This document shows positions 37,063 to 46,431 of a stretch of DNA of 64,000 nucleotides, piece by piece. Position 1 is the stretch's first letter; every line of letters begins with the position of its first letter. A program made the position numbers and the translations under genes. This DNA comes from Methylobacillus methanolivorans (GTDB lineage Bacteria > Pseudomonadota > Gammaproteobacteria > Burkholderiales > Methylophilaceae). Below the pieces are notes generated by a model that saw only the letters and a program-made list of their open reading frames with translations, did not search any database and was not told the DNA's origin. The stretch is from the NCBI RefSeq assembly GCF_020531845.1, contig NZ_JAJAVF010000002.1, positions 1,213,543 through 1,277,542 of the forward strand. The letters are read 5' to 3'.

Positions 37063-37800
37063 GTGATGTACACCTTGCATGGAAAAACCAGCCCCAAGGA
37101 AGATCTTCTGAAGCAGCATGCAAGCCTGGTCAAGAAAATTGCTTATCAGCTCAAGGCCAAGTTGCCCGCCAGCGTGGATATTGATGACCTGATACAGGCA
37201 GGGATGATGGGGCTACTGGATGCCACCAACCGCTATGAAGACAACCATGGTGCACAATTCGAGACGTATGCCGCGCAGCGTATCCGCGGCTCCATGATAG
37301 ATGAGCTGCGCCGTGCGGATTGGCTACCACGTAGTGTGCGCAAAAACATGCGCGATGTAGAATCAGCCGTGCACCAGTTGGAGCAGAAACTTGGCCGCCC
37401 CCCTACCGAGGGAGAAATTGCGCGCGAACTCAATCTTTCCATGGATGACTTCCATGAGATGCTGGATGACTGTAGTGGCCACCAGCTCATCTATTACGAG
37501 GATTTCAGCGAACAAGACAGTGGTGACCATTTTCTCGACCGCTATCAATCCGATGACTCTGGAGATCCGTTGAGGGCATTGCTTTCCACCGACTTCCGCG
37601 AAGCGCTGATTGATGCTATCGACTCACTGCCGGAACGTGAAAAAATCCTCATGGGTCTCTATTACGAACAAGAAATGAACCTCAAGGAAATCGGTGCCAT
37701 CATGAGCGTTTCTGAATCCCGGGTTTGCCAATTACACACCCAAGCCGTTGCACGCCTGCGCGCCAACCTGAAAGAGAAGTTGTGGACTGGAGCAGCCTAG
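37063..37800 (+). CDS. fliA: Flagellar sigma factor sigma-28 FliA
   Basis: 245 residues. Region 2 (HASLVKKIAYQLKAKLPASVDIDDLIQAGMMGLLDATNRYE, FETYAAQRIRGSMIDELRRADWLPRSVR), region 3 (EGEIARELNLSMDDFHEML) and region 4 (LPEREKILMGLYYEQEMNLKEIGAIMSVSESRVCQLHTQAVARLR) are complete. Directs class 3 flagellar genes; the matching promoter before flgM is at 40,215-40,241. The start is either GTG at 37,063 or the adjacent ATG at 37,066, both after GAGGAATC. The 3' end overlaps motC by 19 bp. Confidence 0.96.
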   Translation: MMYTLHGKTSPKEDLLKQHASLVKKIAYQLKAKLPASVDIDDLIQAGMMGLLDATNRYEDNHGAQFETYAAQRIRGSMIDELRRADWLPRSVRKNMRDVESAVHQLEQKLGRPPTEGEIARELNLSMDDFHEMLDDCSGHQLIYYEDFSEQDSGDHFLDRYQSDDSGDPLRALLSTDFREALIDAIDSLPEREKILMGLYYEQEMNLKEIGAIMSVSESRVCQLHTQAVARLRANLKEKLWTGAA

Positions 37801-38522
37801 GCGGTATCTTACTCGCCCTTGCTGGCATCCTGCTGGGGCAAGCCCTTGAAGGTGGCAAGTTCAGCTCGCTCATCCAGCCAGCTGCATTCATGATTGTGCT
37901 GTTCGGCACGATTGGTGCTGTTCTCCTGCAAACACGCCCAGCTTTCTTCATTCAGGGTTTACGCTTGCTCACCTGGGTCATCCGCCCTCCAGAAGACGAT
38001 AGAGTAAAACTGGCACGCCGCATCAGCACCTGGAGCCAGATTGCGCGCAAAGATGGCATTCTGCTGCTGGAAAACCATATGCACTCCGAACCAGACCTTT
38101 TTGTGAAAACCGCACTGCGCTTGGTGATTGATGGCACACCACCTGAGAAGATCCGCGACATTTGCAATGTGGATATCAACCGCTATGAAGTCGCGCAACG
38201 CAATGCCGTCAAAATATGGGAAGCAGCTGGCGGCTATGCTCCTACGATTGGCATCCTAGGGGCAGTGCTTGGCCTGATCCATGTCATGGAAAATTTATCT
38301 GACCCAAGCAAGTTGGGTAGCGGTATCGCCATTGCTTTTGTCGCCACGATTTACGGCGTAGGCTTTGCCAACCTGTTTTTCCTGCCGGTTGCAAATAAGC
38401 TCAAGGCACTTGTGCAACTGGAAACCACACGCCGCGAGATGGTGATTGAAGGAATGGTTGGCATTGCCAACGGTGAGAACCACAAAATTGTCGAAGAACG
38501 CTTGAATGCATACTTGCGTTAA
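37782..38522 (+). CDS. motC: Second stator subunit, MotA-family (MotC)
   Basis: 246 residues from GTG at 37,782, preceded by AGAGAAG within fliA; an upstream extension lies wholly inside fliA and is unlikely. Four hydrophobic helices (LGGILLALAGILLGQALEGG, PAAFMIVLFGTIGAVLL, APTIGILGAVLGLIHVM, IAIAFVATIYGVGFANLFFLPVANKL) and a cytoplasmic loop fit MotA/PomA-type proteins. It is closer to the shorter MotC/PomA-like group than to the MotA at 28,269-29,129. Pairs with motD downstream. Confidence 0.9.
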   Translation: MDWSSLGGILLALAGILLGQALEGGKFSSLIQPAAFMIVLFGTIGAVLLQTRPAFFIQGLRLLTWVIRPPEDDRVKLARRISTWSQIARKDGILLLENHMHSEPDLFVKTALRLVIDGTPPEKIRDICNVDINRYEVAQRNAVKIWEAAGGYAPTIGILGAVLGLIHVMENLSDPSKLGSGIAIAFVATIYGVGFANLFFLPVANKLKALVQLETTRREMVIEGMVGIANGENHKIVEERLNAYLR

Positions 38523-38534
38523 ACTCAGGGTAAC

Positions 38535-39335
38535 ATGGGAAGAAGAAGAAAATTTGAAGAAGAGCCAGATAACCATGACCGATGGCTCGTGTCCTATGCG
38601 GATTTCATTACCCTTCTATTTGCCTTCTTCGTGGTGATGTATGGTATTTCATCGGTAAATGACCAGAAATATAAAGAACTCACATCCGCCCTCGGTAGTG
38701 CATTCAGCGGTACAGCCGAGCTTAAGTCACCAAGCAACCCCTCTGATATGCAACCGGTAGAAAGTCAAAACCTGCAATCCTCTCCCAGCCACTCACTGAT
38801 CAATGGCTTGCCTCTCACTCGCCTAGAGCAAGAAAAGTACCGCCAAGAGCAGGAAAATATCAGCGCCATCATTACCAGCCTGAATCAAACTTTGGGCTCA
38901 CTCACCAGCAGCGGCAAAATCAATATCAGCAAAACCAATCGTGGCGTCAGAATTGATATTGCCGATGGCGTGCTGTTTCAGGCAGGCTCTTCCAGCATCA
39001 AGACCGAGGCAAACGCTCCCATTAATGACATTACCCAAGTACTCGCCAATCAGGAATATGCTATCCAGGTAGAAGGTCACACTGACAACCTACCCATCAG
39101 CAATGTGCAATTTGCTTCAAACTGGGAGCTTTCCGCTATGCGTGCCACCAGTGTTGTGCGCCGGATGATAGATAACGGCATTGCTGCAGATAGACTCAGC
39201 GCAACAGGTTATAGCGATACGCAACCTATTGCCGACAATGAAACCGCTGAAGGCCGCGCAAAAAATCGTCGCGTTTCTATTATGGTGCTATATAGCAAAC
39301 CGGAAAAACTTCAAAAAACAGAAATTCAGGAATAA
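38535..39335 (+). CDS. motD: Second stator subunit, MotB-family (MotD)
   Basis: 266 residues. The N-terminal helix with carrier Asp in WLVSYADFITLLFAFFVVMYGISS is followed by a Ser/Gln-rich linker and an OmpA-like peptidoglycan domain (VEGHTDNLPISNVQFASNWELSAMRATSVVRRMI, GRAKNRRVSIMVL). With MotC it forms an alternative stator, as in Pseudomonas and other polarly flagellated bacteria. It lies 12 bp after motC and ends at a strong terminator. Confidence 0.92.
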   Translation: MGRRRKFEEEPDNHDRWLVSYADFITLLFAFFVVMYGISSVNDQKYKELTSALGSAFSGTAELKSPSNPSDMQPVESQNLQSSPSHSLINGLPLTRLEQEKYRQEQENISAIITSLNQTLGSLTSSGKINISKTNRGVRIDIADGVLFQAGSSSIKTEANAPINDITQVLANQEYAIQVEGHTDNLPISNVQFASNWELSAMRATSVVRRMIDNGIAADRLSATGYSDTQPIADNETAEGRAKNRRVSIMVLYSKPEKLQKTEIQE

Positions 39336-39364
39336 AAAAAGCCGGGATAATCCCGGCTTTTTTT
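39334..39364. terminator. Bidirectional terminator between motD and flgN
   Basis: AAAAAAAGCCGGGA-TAA-TCCCGGCTTTTTTT: 14-bp stem with symmetrical A and T tracts, so it can stop both the flhB-to-motD transcript and the converging flgM-flgN transcript. It overlaps the motD stop codon. Confidence 0.92.
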
Positions 39365-39376
39365 ATTCCAATTTTT

Positions 39377-39826
39377 TCACGCTTGAGCGTTATAAAGGCC
39401 AGACCCTGAACTGGCTTGACCATTAGGGCCATAAAACTGACCGGAAGCAGGAGGTCGCCCCAAAGTATCCAGCATCTGCTGATTACGGCTGAACTGCTTG
39501 TTGATCAAGATACCATTCACACGATTGAGTTCTTTAGCCTGGTCAACAAGGCCCTGGAAATGAGCCCAGGACTCTTGAACCTCAGCTATTTGTACTGCAA
39601 TCCAAGCTGCAAGACCACGCTCCTCGGCACCAAATCCTAAAGCAGCAACCGCCTGGTACCGTGCCTGGGTATGAGCATTAATATCCTGCAATATCCGGGC
39701 TTTTTCATCCAGCAAGCCTTCCATGGCATCCACATCCACCTTGACCAAGCTTGCTTGCTCACGCCTTAAAAGCGTCAATAAGCTATCAGTCAATGCGATT
39801 TCACGCTCAAAGCTGGCTGTGGTCAT
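39377..39826 (-). CDS. flgN: Flagellar export chaperone FlgN
   Basis: 149 residues, helical, beginning FEREIALTDSLLTLLRREQASLVKVDVDAMEGLLDEKARILQDI, the FlgN-like pattern. The C-terminus contains RNQQMLDTLGRPPASGQFYGPNGQ, similar to the tail conserved in beta- and gammaproteobacterial FlgN. Chaperone for the hook-filament junction proteins FlgK and FlgL, both encoded at 48,484-51,350. It follows flgM by 29 bp on the same transcript. Confidence 0.88.
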   Translation of the reverse strand: MTTASFEREIALTDSLLTLLRREQASLVKVDVDAMEGLLDEKARILQDINAHTQARYQAVAALGFGAEERGLAAWIAVQIAEVQESWAHFQGLVDQAKELNRVNGILINKQFSRNQQMLDTLGRPPASGQFYGPNGQASSGSGLYNAQA

Positions 39827-39855
39827 GTCAGGATCACCTTTCTCCCTGCACAGCC

Positions 39856-40158
39856 TTAACGCTGGACTGTCAGCAGGTCTTTCACTGTGTTGATAAGGCC
39901 ATCTGCGACCTTTTCAGAGTCAACCCTGAATTGGCCACTGGAAATGGCAGATTTGATCGCGTTCACTTTGTCCGCATCATATACTTGCTCATTCGCTCCG
40001 GCGGCTTCGATAGATTGCAATTGCGAAGCCAACGGAGACAAGGTAACACTCTCACCGGCTACGGTAGCCTTGGTCTCGCTTGCACGAGGTGCAGGCCTGT
40101 TTTCCGTCTTGTCATTGGTCAGCGCAACCGCTTTCTGAAGTGCGTCATCAATTTTCAT
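39856..40158 (-). CDS. flgM: Anti-sigma-28 factor FlgM
   Basis: 100 residues: a disordered polar N-terminal half (MKIDDALQKAVALTNDKTENRPAPRASETKATV) and a C-terminal helical sigma-binding part (VTLSPLASQLQSIEAAGANEQVYDADKVNAIKSAISSGQFRVDSEKVADGLI) typical of FlgM. Holds FliA inactive until exported through the finished hook. Expressed from its own sigma-28 promoter at 40,215-40,241, giving the usual feedback loop. Confidence 0.95.
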   Translation of the reverse strand: MKIDDALQKAVALTNDKTENRPAPRASETKATVAGESVTLSPLASQLQSIEAAGANEQVYDADKVNAIKSAISSGQFRVDSEKVADGLINTVKDLLTVQR

Positions 40159-40214
40159 GGCAATTCCTTAAGCTAGTTTCATCTACGGCAAAACTACATA
40201 CCGATATATTGCTC

Positions 40215-40241
40215 TTATCGGCGGTATTTTTGTTAACTTTA
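40215..40241 (-). promoter_or_regulatory. Sigma-28 promoter of flgM-flgN
   Basis: On the minus strand TAAA (40,238-40,241), exactly 15 bases, then GCCGATAA (40,215-40,222): a full match to the enteric sigma-28 consensus. The start of transcription would be near 40,207, about 50 bases before the flgM ATG. The cognate sigma factor gene fliA is at 37,063. Confidence 0.92.
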
Positions 40242-40311
40242 GTAAAAAAGTTTAAAGCGTTCTTGCAGCATCATACCATCTGTACCAAGAACGTCCGATT
40301 GATCACCGCGC

Positions 40312-41019
40312 TTAGAAAATCACCTCGATCAAGCCGCCCTGTCGTGCCAAGCCACTGACGACCTGGCCATTGCCTACCTTTACCTTGACGCGCTGCCCTT
40401 CCCCGGCATTACTCAGGGCCGTGCCTTCAGCCGAGACCTTGAATCCATCGCCTATGGTATTGAGTACCACTTTTTGTCCTTGTTGCACCACTGGCAACAC
40501 CCGTAACATCTCTTGACGCAATACTGTTCCCGCACTTAACGGAACATAAACAGCACGGCCCACTGCCTGGCTAATATCTGTAAACACCCCTGGCGGCAAC
40601 TTGGCAAGATCACCCTGCCCCTTGATGAGGTCTTGCTCGGTAATAATGTGTCCTTGGGTCAATGGACCAGCAGCAATCAAGTATTCCGCCATCACTTGCA
40701 CATTTGCCTGCACATACACTGTCCACACCTGTGGTGCATTGCAACGCACTCCAACACTGGTGCGCCCCCAGATACGACTACCTGTAGGTAGCGACATCTG
40801 GAGATTGTCACAACCGGCCAGTTTGAGGCGTGAATCAATCGCCATGGCAGATACTGATACCTTGCCAGGCAAGCTTGCACTCTGGCTCAATAGGAACTGC
40901 TCAACCTGTTGTCGCAATTGCGTCAAATCCTGGTGACCACCATTTGCAGAGGTAGGCAATACCCACAAGCAGGCAATCAGCAAGGCAATCATACGCCCTG
41001 TGATATATACTCTTTTCAT
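40312..41019 (-). CDS. flgA: P-ring assembly chaperone FlgA
   Basis: 235 residues from ATG at 41,019, which has AAGGAGG upstream and begins a clear Sec signal peptide (MKRVYITGRMIALLIACLWV, cleavage near TSANG). The periplasmic protein has the SAF/ChapFlgA domain (VMAEYLIAAGPLTQGHIITEQDLIKGQGDL, LSAGTVLRQEMLRVLPVVQQGQKVVL, GQRVKVKVGNGQVVSGLA). Assists FlgI in building the P ring. Divergent from flgB across about 240 bp, which holds both promoters and a CCCC-TTGA-GGGG hairpin near 41,060-41,074. Confidence 0.94.
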   Translation of the reverse strand: MKRVYITGRMIALLIACLWVLPTSANGGHQDLTQLRQQVEQFLLSQSASLPGKVSVSAMAIDSRLKLAGCDNLQMSLPTGSRIWGRTSVGVRCNAPQVWTVYVQANVQVMAEYLIAAGPLTQGHIITEQDLIKGQGDLAKLPPGVFTDISQAVGRAVYVPLSAGTVLRQEMLRVLPVVQQGQKVVLNTIGDGFKVSAEGTALSNAGEGQRVKVKVGNGQVVSGLARQGGLIEVIF

Positions 41020-41259
41020 TGCATCCCTCCTTCTTGGTTCCAGGCTTGGCACTATCTACCCCTTGAGGGGATAGCCTTTGCCACTTCATCTGAAGGTGCA
41101 TTCTACTCAGGCATGCAAACACGCAAGCAGGAAATAACAAGGGAAAATCCCTTTTATTCGTACAATGAAATTTGCATCATCAGTCCTAGACTCGCAATCA
41201 TCTAAAATAACGACAGTCTCCAGCATTTCTTGACTGCCGTTAGCAAGGGAGGTTGTACG

Positions 41260-41655
41260 ATGAACAAGTTGGATGCTGCACTCAATTTTCATGAAACCGC
41301 ATTGCGCGTGCGTGGGCAACGCCAGGAGCTGCTGGCTGCCAACATTGCCAATGCAGACACGCCTGGCTATAAGGCACGCGACATCAATTTTGCTGATACC
41401 TTCAAGCAGGCGCTCGTTGGAGCAGGGGGCGGCCTGAAAGCCGACACTACCAATCCAGCCCATATCTCCGCCACTGCCAGCCATCAGAACGGCGTGCTAT
41501 TCCGCCCGATTATCCAAGGCAGCGTTGATGGCAATACTGTGGATATGGATGTAGAGCGCACACAGTTCGCGGATAACGCATTACGTTACGAAGCCAGTGC
41601 CACCATGATTAGCGGGCAGATCAGAAAACTACTCTCCGCGATACAAGGCCAGTAA
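41260..41655 (+). CDS. flgB: Flagellar proximal rod protein FlgB
   Basis: 131 residues from ATG at 41,260 with GGGAGG upstream; the in-frame TTG at 41,230 has none. Contains the rod-family opening FHETALRVRGQRQELLAANIANADTPGYKARDINF and a C-terminal heptad helix. First gene of flgBCDEFGHIJKL. A TAAAAT at about 41,198-41,203 could be its -10 box, but no definite promoter class was recognised. Confidence 0.95.
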   Translation: MNKLDAALNFHETALRVRGQRQELLAANIANADTPGYKARDINFADTFKQALVGAGGGLKADTTNPAHISATASHQNGVLFRPIIQGSVDGNTVDMDVERTQFADNALRYEASATMISGQIRKLLSAIQGQ

Positions 41656-41679
41656 TCCTGATTTCCAAAGGAGACCTCC

Positions 41680-42084
41680 ATGTCACTTTTTAATGTATTC
41701 AATATTTCTGGCTCTGCCATGAGCGCCCAAGGCCAGCGCCTGAACGTCGTCGCTAGCAATCTTGCCAATGCAGACAGTGTAACCAGTTCCAATGGTCAAC
41801 CTTATCGTGCCAAGCACATTGTATTTTCAGCCGTACCCGTCAACGCCAATGGCTCACAAGGAGTGAAGGTACAGCAAGTAGTAGAAGATCAATCCGTACC
41901 GCAATTGAAGTATGACCCGAAACACCCTTTGGCTGATGCTAATGGGTATGTCGCCATGCCCAACGTCAACGTGACGGAGGAAATGGTCAACATGATATCG
42001 GCATCGCGCTCATATCAGAACAACGTAGAAACCATGAATGCAGCGAAATCTATGCTGCTCAAGACCCTGACCATCGGTCAGTAA
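41680..42084 (+). CDS. flgC: Flagellar proximal rod protein FlgC
   Basis: 134 residues: N-terminal [28 protein letters not shown] and C-terminal [41 protein letters not shown], the paired helices of axial flagellar proteins with the FlgC-specific ending. Part of the rod crossing the periplasm. An AAGGAGACCTCC ribosome site precedes the ATG. Confidence 0.96.
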   Translation: MSLFNVFNISGSAMSAQGQRLNVVASNLANADSVTSSNGQPYRAKHIVFSAVPVNANGSQGVKVQQVVEDQSVPQLKYDPKHPLADANGYVAMPNVNVTEEMVNMISASRSYQNNVETMNAAKSMLLKTLTIGQ

Positions 42085-42115
42085 CGACCAACTACCCTGA
42101 AAGCGAGTAACCACC

Positions 42116-42802
42116 ATGGCAAGCACCTCAGGCATTTCAGATTCATTGCTCACTACCATGAATGGTAGTAGCTCCAGTAGCACAACCAGCAGCATTTCTG
42201 AAACGCAAGATCGCTTCATGAAACTGCTGATCACGCAAATGAAGAACCAAGATCCTCTGAATCCAATGGACAATGCAGAAGTCACCAGCCAGATGGCTCA
42301 GCTTTCCACGGTCACAGGAATTGAGCGTATGAATGCATCGCTCTCTGCCTTTATCAGCAGCATGCAGGCAACTCAGGCTTTGCAGGCATCCAGCCTGATT
42401 GGCAATACCGTTTTGGTAGAAGGCAGCAGCACTTACCTCGCAGCAACTGAGACCGAAGGTGAGTCAGCTGCTTATTTTGCGGTTGAGCTACCGGTAGGCG
42501 CCGATAACCTTAAGGTCAACATCAAGGACAGCTCAGGCAAGGTCGTGAAAACAATGACTGTCACCAATCAGCAGGCTGGTATCTCGCAATTGGGCTGGAA
42601 CGGATATGGTGACGATGGCAGCAAGCTGGCAGATGGTCGCTATACCATCGAAGCCACAGCCACCACTGCCAACACCACTGTTGCAGCAAACACCCTGAGT
42701 TATGAACAAGTGATGAGCGTCTCTACAGGTTCTGATGGAGTCAAGCTGAACCTGAGCAACCTTGCATCAATTACTACCGACAAGATTAAACAAATTTATT
42801 AA
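42116..42802 (+). CDS. flgD: Hook cap / hook assembly protein FlgD
   Basis: 228 residues. The conserved N-terminal segment SETQDRFMKLLITQMKNQDPLNPMDNAEVTSQMAQLSTVTGIERMN is followed by the FlgD Ig-like/tudor domains (LPVGADNLKVNIKDSSGKVVKTM, GWNGYGDDGSKLADGRYTIEATA). Forms the cap on which hook subunits polymerise and is removed when the hook is complete. Immediately before flgE. Confidence 0.95.
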   Translation: MASTSGISDSLLTTMNGSSSSSTTSSISETQDRFMKLLITQMKNQDPLNPMDNAEVTSQMAQLSTVTGIERMNASLSAFISSMQATQALQASSLIGNTVLVEGSSTYLAATETEGESAAYFAVELPVGADNLKVNIKDSSGKVVKTMTVTNQQAGISQLGWNGYGDDGSKLADGRYTIEATATTANTTVAANTLSYEQVMSVSTGSDGVKLNLSNLASITTDKIKQIY

Positions 42803-42835
42803 CAACAACCCAGGTAACTTCACCAGGAGAACAAC

Positions 42836-44089
42836 ATGGCTTTCCAACAGGGTTTAAGCGGATTAAATGCTGCGTCTAAGAGTATTGAAGTGATTGGCAA
42901 CAACGTTGCCAATGCCAGTACCGTGGGCTTCAAACAATCACGGACCGAATTTGCTGATGTTTATGCAAACTCCTTAGGAGGAGGTAATGCTTCCAAGATC
43001 GGCATTGGCACTAAGATAGCCGCTGTCACACAGCAATTTACACAAGGCAATATCTCAAACTCGCAAAACCCACTGGATGTTGCCATTAATGGCAACGGTT
43101 TTTTCCGCATGAGCGATAACGGTACCATCAGTTATAGCCGCAATGGACAGTTCCAGTTGAGTAAAGACGGATATATCCAGAATGCATCCGGCCAGCGCCT
43201 CACGGGATATTCCGTTGTCAACGGCGTTGTACAGACAGGTGCCCTGAGTGAACTACGCATTGATGCAGCGGATCTTGCCCCTCAAGCAACCACATCCATC
43301 ACCGGGCCATTGAACCTAGATTCCCGCGCTGACATTCTAGACCCAGCTAACTTCAACATTAACGACCCCAGTACTTACAGCCACTCTACCCCGATTGAGG
43401 TTTTTGATTCGCTAGGCAACTCACATGCCGTGCAACTTTATTACTTGAAGACAGGGGTGGATACATCTGCCTCTCCTGCAACAACAACCTGGTCCATTAT
43501 GGCAAGTGCAGACGGGGCTCAAACACCTGCTGGCTCACCTCCTACAGCTGTTGGGACGATGGTATTCACTGGCTCTGGCCTTAACCCCACCATTACGCCA
43601 ACAACCCCCAGCATTAGCATACCGATTGGTACAGGTGGCTTGACTCCAATGTCAGTCACATTGAACTTGGCAGGTAGCACTCAATTCGCCAACTCATTCA
43701 ACGAAAGTGATTTGGGGCAGGATGGCTATGGCGCAGGTCGCCTTTCCAGCTTTAGCGTAGGCTCCGATGGTTCTATCCTGGGACGTTATTCCAATGGCCA
43801 GAGCGCTGTGCTGGGCCAAGTAGCACTGGTGAACTTCCGCAACCTCAACGGCCTGCAACCATTGGGGGACAACCTATGGGCTGAAACCTCTGAATCAGGC
43901 CCCCCCATGGTTGGTACCGCCAACTCTGGCGGTTTGGGAGTTTTGCAATCCTATCGTCTGGAAGATTCCAACGTCGACCTGACGGCTGAGTTGGTCAATA
44001 TGATCACAGCGCAACGGGTATACCAAGCCAATGCGCAAACCATCAAGACCGAAGACCAGATTATGCAAACCTTGGTCAACCTGCGTTAA
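42836..44089 (+). CDS. flgE: Flagellar hook protein FlgE
   Basis: 417 residues. N-terminal MAFQQGLSGLNAASKSIEVIGNNVANASTVGFKQSR, the NGNGFFRM and YSRNGQFQLSKDGYI blocks of the hook core, a variable low-complexity middle rich in Pro, Thr and Ser (about residues 215-275), and C-terminal SNVDLTAELVNMITAQRVYQANAQTIKTEDQIMQTLVNLR. Main structural subunit of the hook. Confidence 0.96.
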   Translation: MAFQQGLSGLNAASKSIEVIGNNVANASTVGFKQSRTEFADVYANSLGGGNASKIGIGTKIAAVTQQFTQGNISNSQNPLDVAINGNGFFRMSDNGTISYSRNGQFQLSKDGYIQNASGQRLTGYSVVNGVVQTGALSELRIDAADLAPQATTSITGPLNLDSRADILDPANFNINDPSTYSHSTPIEVFDSLGNSHAVQLYYLKTGVDTSASPATTTWSIMASADGAQTPAGSPPTAVGTMVFTGSGLNPTITPTTPSISIPIGTGGLTPMSVTLNLAGSTQFANSFNESDLGQDGYGAGRLSSFSVGSDGSILGRYSNGQSAVLGQVALVNFRNLNGLQPLGDNLWAETSESGPPMVGTANSGGLGVLQSYRLEDSNVDLTAELVNMITAQRVYQANAQTIKTEDQIMQTLVNLR

Positions 44090-44132
44090 TTGAACTAAGC
44101 GCCTAAGCCATCAGCAATAGAAAGGAATCGCC

Positions 44133-44873
44133 ATGGACCGTTTGATCTATACCGCCATGACCGGCCTGAAGCACATCATGGAGCAGCAGTCGACTACGGC
44201 CAATAACCTGGCCAACTCGACAACTACTGGCTTCCGGGCCCAGATAGACAGCTTCCGCGCCGTACCTGTCTTGAGCGATGGCTTACCCACTCGTGCTTTC
44301 GTGGTTGATGCCACGGTCGGCACCAATTTCAATAGTGGCGTTATCCAAACAACGGGGCGCGAGTTGGATGTTGCCATCCGTGATCGCGGCTGGTTTGCCG
44401 TGCAACGGGCCGATGGCACCGAAGCCTATACCCGTAATGGCAACTTCAAGCTGAATGAAAACGGCGTTCTGCAAACCCAAGACGGTCTCACTGTCGTAGG
44501 TGATGGCGGCCCACTCACCATTCCACCAGAAGGCAAGGTCGCCTTTGCCAACGATGGCACCGTCTCCGCCGTGGCTACCAATGTGGTGCCCTTGTTTACC
44601 AGCATGATTGGACGCTTGAAGTTGGTCAACCCGAATGATGGCGACTTGGTACGTGGTGCCGATGGATTGTTCGAGCCAAAGAATGGCCAGCCGCTGGCTG
44701 CAGATGCTGCTGTCAGCGTGGTAAGTGGCGCACTGGAGGGTAGCAACGTGAACGTGGTGGAAGAAATGGTCAACATGATTTCCCAGGCACGCCAGTTTGA
44801 CCTGCAAACCAAGCTGATCCAGAACGCCGAGAATAACGCCACAAAAGCCGGTCAGATCTTCAGTTTAAGTTAA
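44133..44873 (+). CDS. flgF: Flagellar proximal rod protein FlgF
   Basis: 246 residues: MDRLIYTAMTGLKHIMEQQSTTANNLANSTTTGFRAQ, AIRDRGWFAVQRADGTEAYTRNGNFKLNENG and C-terminal [41 protein letters not shown]. The MDRLIYTAM start and tail separate it from its paralogue FlgG. Rod subunit. Confidence 0.96.
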   Translation: MDRLIYTAMTGLKHIMEQQSTTANNLANSTTTGFRAQIDSFRAVPVLSDGLPTRAFVVDATVGTNFNSGVIQTTGRELDVAIRDRGWFAVQRADGTEAYTRNGNFKLNENGVLQTQDGLTVVGDGGPLTIPPEGKVAFANDGTVSAVATNVVPLFTSMIGRLKLVNPNDGDLVRGADGLFEPKNGQPLAADAAVSVVSGALEGSNVNVVEEMVNMISQARQFDLQTKLIQNAENNATKAGQIFSLS

Positions 44874-44947
44874 GCACCTCTGGAGTAGCATAGTCCTTAA
44901 TTTCCAGAATACCGGCAGCTCAGGCCGCCATTGCAAAGGAGCAGACC

Positions 44948-45733
44948 ATGATACGTTCGCTATGGATCGCCAAAACTGGCCTTGATGCCCAACAAACACA
45001 GATGGACGTCATTGCCAATAACTTGGCCAACGTCAGTACCAATGGCTTCAAGAAAACCCGTGCCGTATTCGAGGACCTGCTCTACCAAAACATCCGCCAG
45101 CCCGGTGCACAATCTTCCCAGCAAACCCAGTTGCCTTCTGGCTTGCAACTAGGTACTGGTGTGCGCCCCGTAGCTACCGAGCGTATCCACCTTCAGGGTA
45201 ACCTGCAGCAAACCGGCAATAGCAAGGATGTCGCCATCAGCGGCGAAGGTTTCTTTCAAGTGCTGCTGCCGGACGGATCCACTGCTTACACGCGTGATGG
45301 TGCTTTTCAGCTTGATAATCAGGGGCAATTAGTCACCGCTAGCGGCTTTACAGTACAACCAGCGATTATCGTGCCGCCTAATGCTCTAAGCATAACGGTT
45401 GCACGTGATGGCACCGTTTCAGTGGTCTTGCCCGACAACCCGAATGCCCCTGTGCAGATTGGCACGTTCCAACTAGCCACATTCATCAATCCGGCTGGCC
45501 TGCAATCCCGTGGAGAGAACCTGTATATCGAAACAGCGGCATCCGGTGCAGCGAATATCAACCAGCCCGGCCTTAATGGCACCGGCCTGCTGATCAATCA
45601 ATACCTGGAAACCTCGAACGTGAATGTCGCTGAGGAATTGGTCAGCATGATCCAGACCCAGCGCGCCTATGAAATCAACAGCAAGGCGATCTCCACATCC
45701 GATCAAATGTTGCAACGCTTATCCCAGCTCTAA
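44948..45733 (+). CDS. flgG: Flagellar distal rod protein FlgG
   Basis: 261 residues, the canonical FlgG size: [80 protein letters not shown] and C-terminal [36 protein letters not shown]. Forms the distal rod passing through the P and L rings. A GCAAAGGAGCAGACC ribosome site precedes the ATG. Confidence 0.97.
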   Translation: MIRSLWIAKTGLDAQQTQMDVIANNLANVSTNGFKKTRAVFEDLLYQNIRQPGAQSSQQTQLPSGLQLGTGVRPVATERIHLQGNLQQTGNSKDVAISGEGFFQVLLPDGSTAYTRDGAFQLDNQGQLVTASGFTVQPAIIVPPNALSITVARDGTVSVVLPDNPNAPVQIGTFQLATFINPAGLQSRGENLYIETAASGAANINQPGLNGTGLLINQYLETSNVNVAEELVSMIQTQRAYEINSKAISTSDQMLQRLSQL

Positions 45734-45759
45734 TCTGGGCATAGTGTAGTGAAGGAAAT

Positions 45760-46431
45760 ATGATGCAATTGCGCACTCGATCAAGAAACTGGCTGGCACT
45801 GGGCATGATGCTGTTGTTCAGCGCTTGCTCAGTCGCACCAAAAAGCATCACGCAGGCTCCCAAAACCGCTCGCCCGGCGTACCCGACACAAACGGCCTAC
45901 AATAGTGGTGGCATCTACAGCCCTGCCAGCTATCGCCCCTTGCTTGAAGACAAGCGCGCACGCTTGGTAGGCGACACCATCGTCATCAATATCACGGAAA
46001 ACACTACCGCCAGCAAATCAGGCACCAATTCGGCAAGCAAACAAGGTGATGTGAATGCCAGTGTCACCAGTTTTTGGGGTAAAATCTTTCCCCGCCTGAG
46101 CGCCAGTGCCAGCTCCGACAACTCTTACAATGATGCCGCAGCTGCCAATTCGCGTAACGCCTTTACTGGCACGATCAGCGCAACTGTTATTGAGGTGTTG
46201 CCCAACGGCAATATGGTTGTCAGCGGTGAGAAACAAGTCGCGTTTGACCGCGGCACTGAATTTGTTCGCATCTCAGGCGTTGTCGACCCGCTGTATATTT
46301 CCAATGGCAATACCGTGGCCTCAAGCCGTATTGCGGATGCTCGCGTGGAATATCGTACCAATAGCACGATTGATACCGCCCAAATCTTGTCTATTCTGGG
46401 TCGGTTCTTCCTGAGCCTGGCACCACTGTGA
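45760..46431 (+). CDS. flgH: Flagellar L-ring lipoprotein FlgH
   Basis: 223 residues. Signal peptide with lipobox LFSAC (lipidated Cys about residue 23), then the FlgH core (GGIYSPASYRPLLEDKRARLVGDTIVINITENTTASKSG) and C-terminal VDPLYISNGNTVASSRIADARVEYR. Forms the outer-membrane ring. Two ATGs in tandem (45,760 and 45,763) follow GAAGGAAAT. Overlaps flgI by 4 bp if that gene starts at the GTG. Confidence 0.96.
   Translation: MMQLRTRSRNWLALGMMLLFSACSVAPKSITQAPKTARPAYPTQTAYNSGGIYSPASYRPLLEDKRARLVGDTIVINITENTTASKSGTNSASKQGDVNASVTSFWGKIFPRLSASASSDNSYNDAAAANSRNAFTGTISATVIEVLPNGNMVVSGEKQVAFDRGTEFVRISGVVDPLYISNGNTVASSRIADARVEYRTNSTIDTAQILSILGRFFLSLAPL

Noticed and set aside
41141..41151. GGGAAAATCCC before flgB as a fourth copy of the GGGA-N5-TCCC motif
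   Set aside because: The spacer is three bases, not five, and the trailing GA is missing; it is part of an AAGGGA/TCCCTT hairpin.
45760..46431. Possible frameshift between flgH and flgI
   Set aside because: Both proteins are full length with intact signal sequences; the 4-bp overlap is normal translational coupling.
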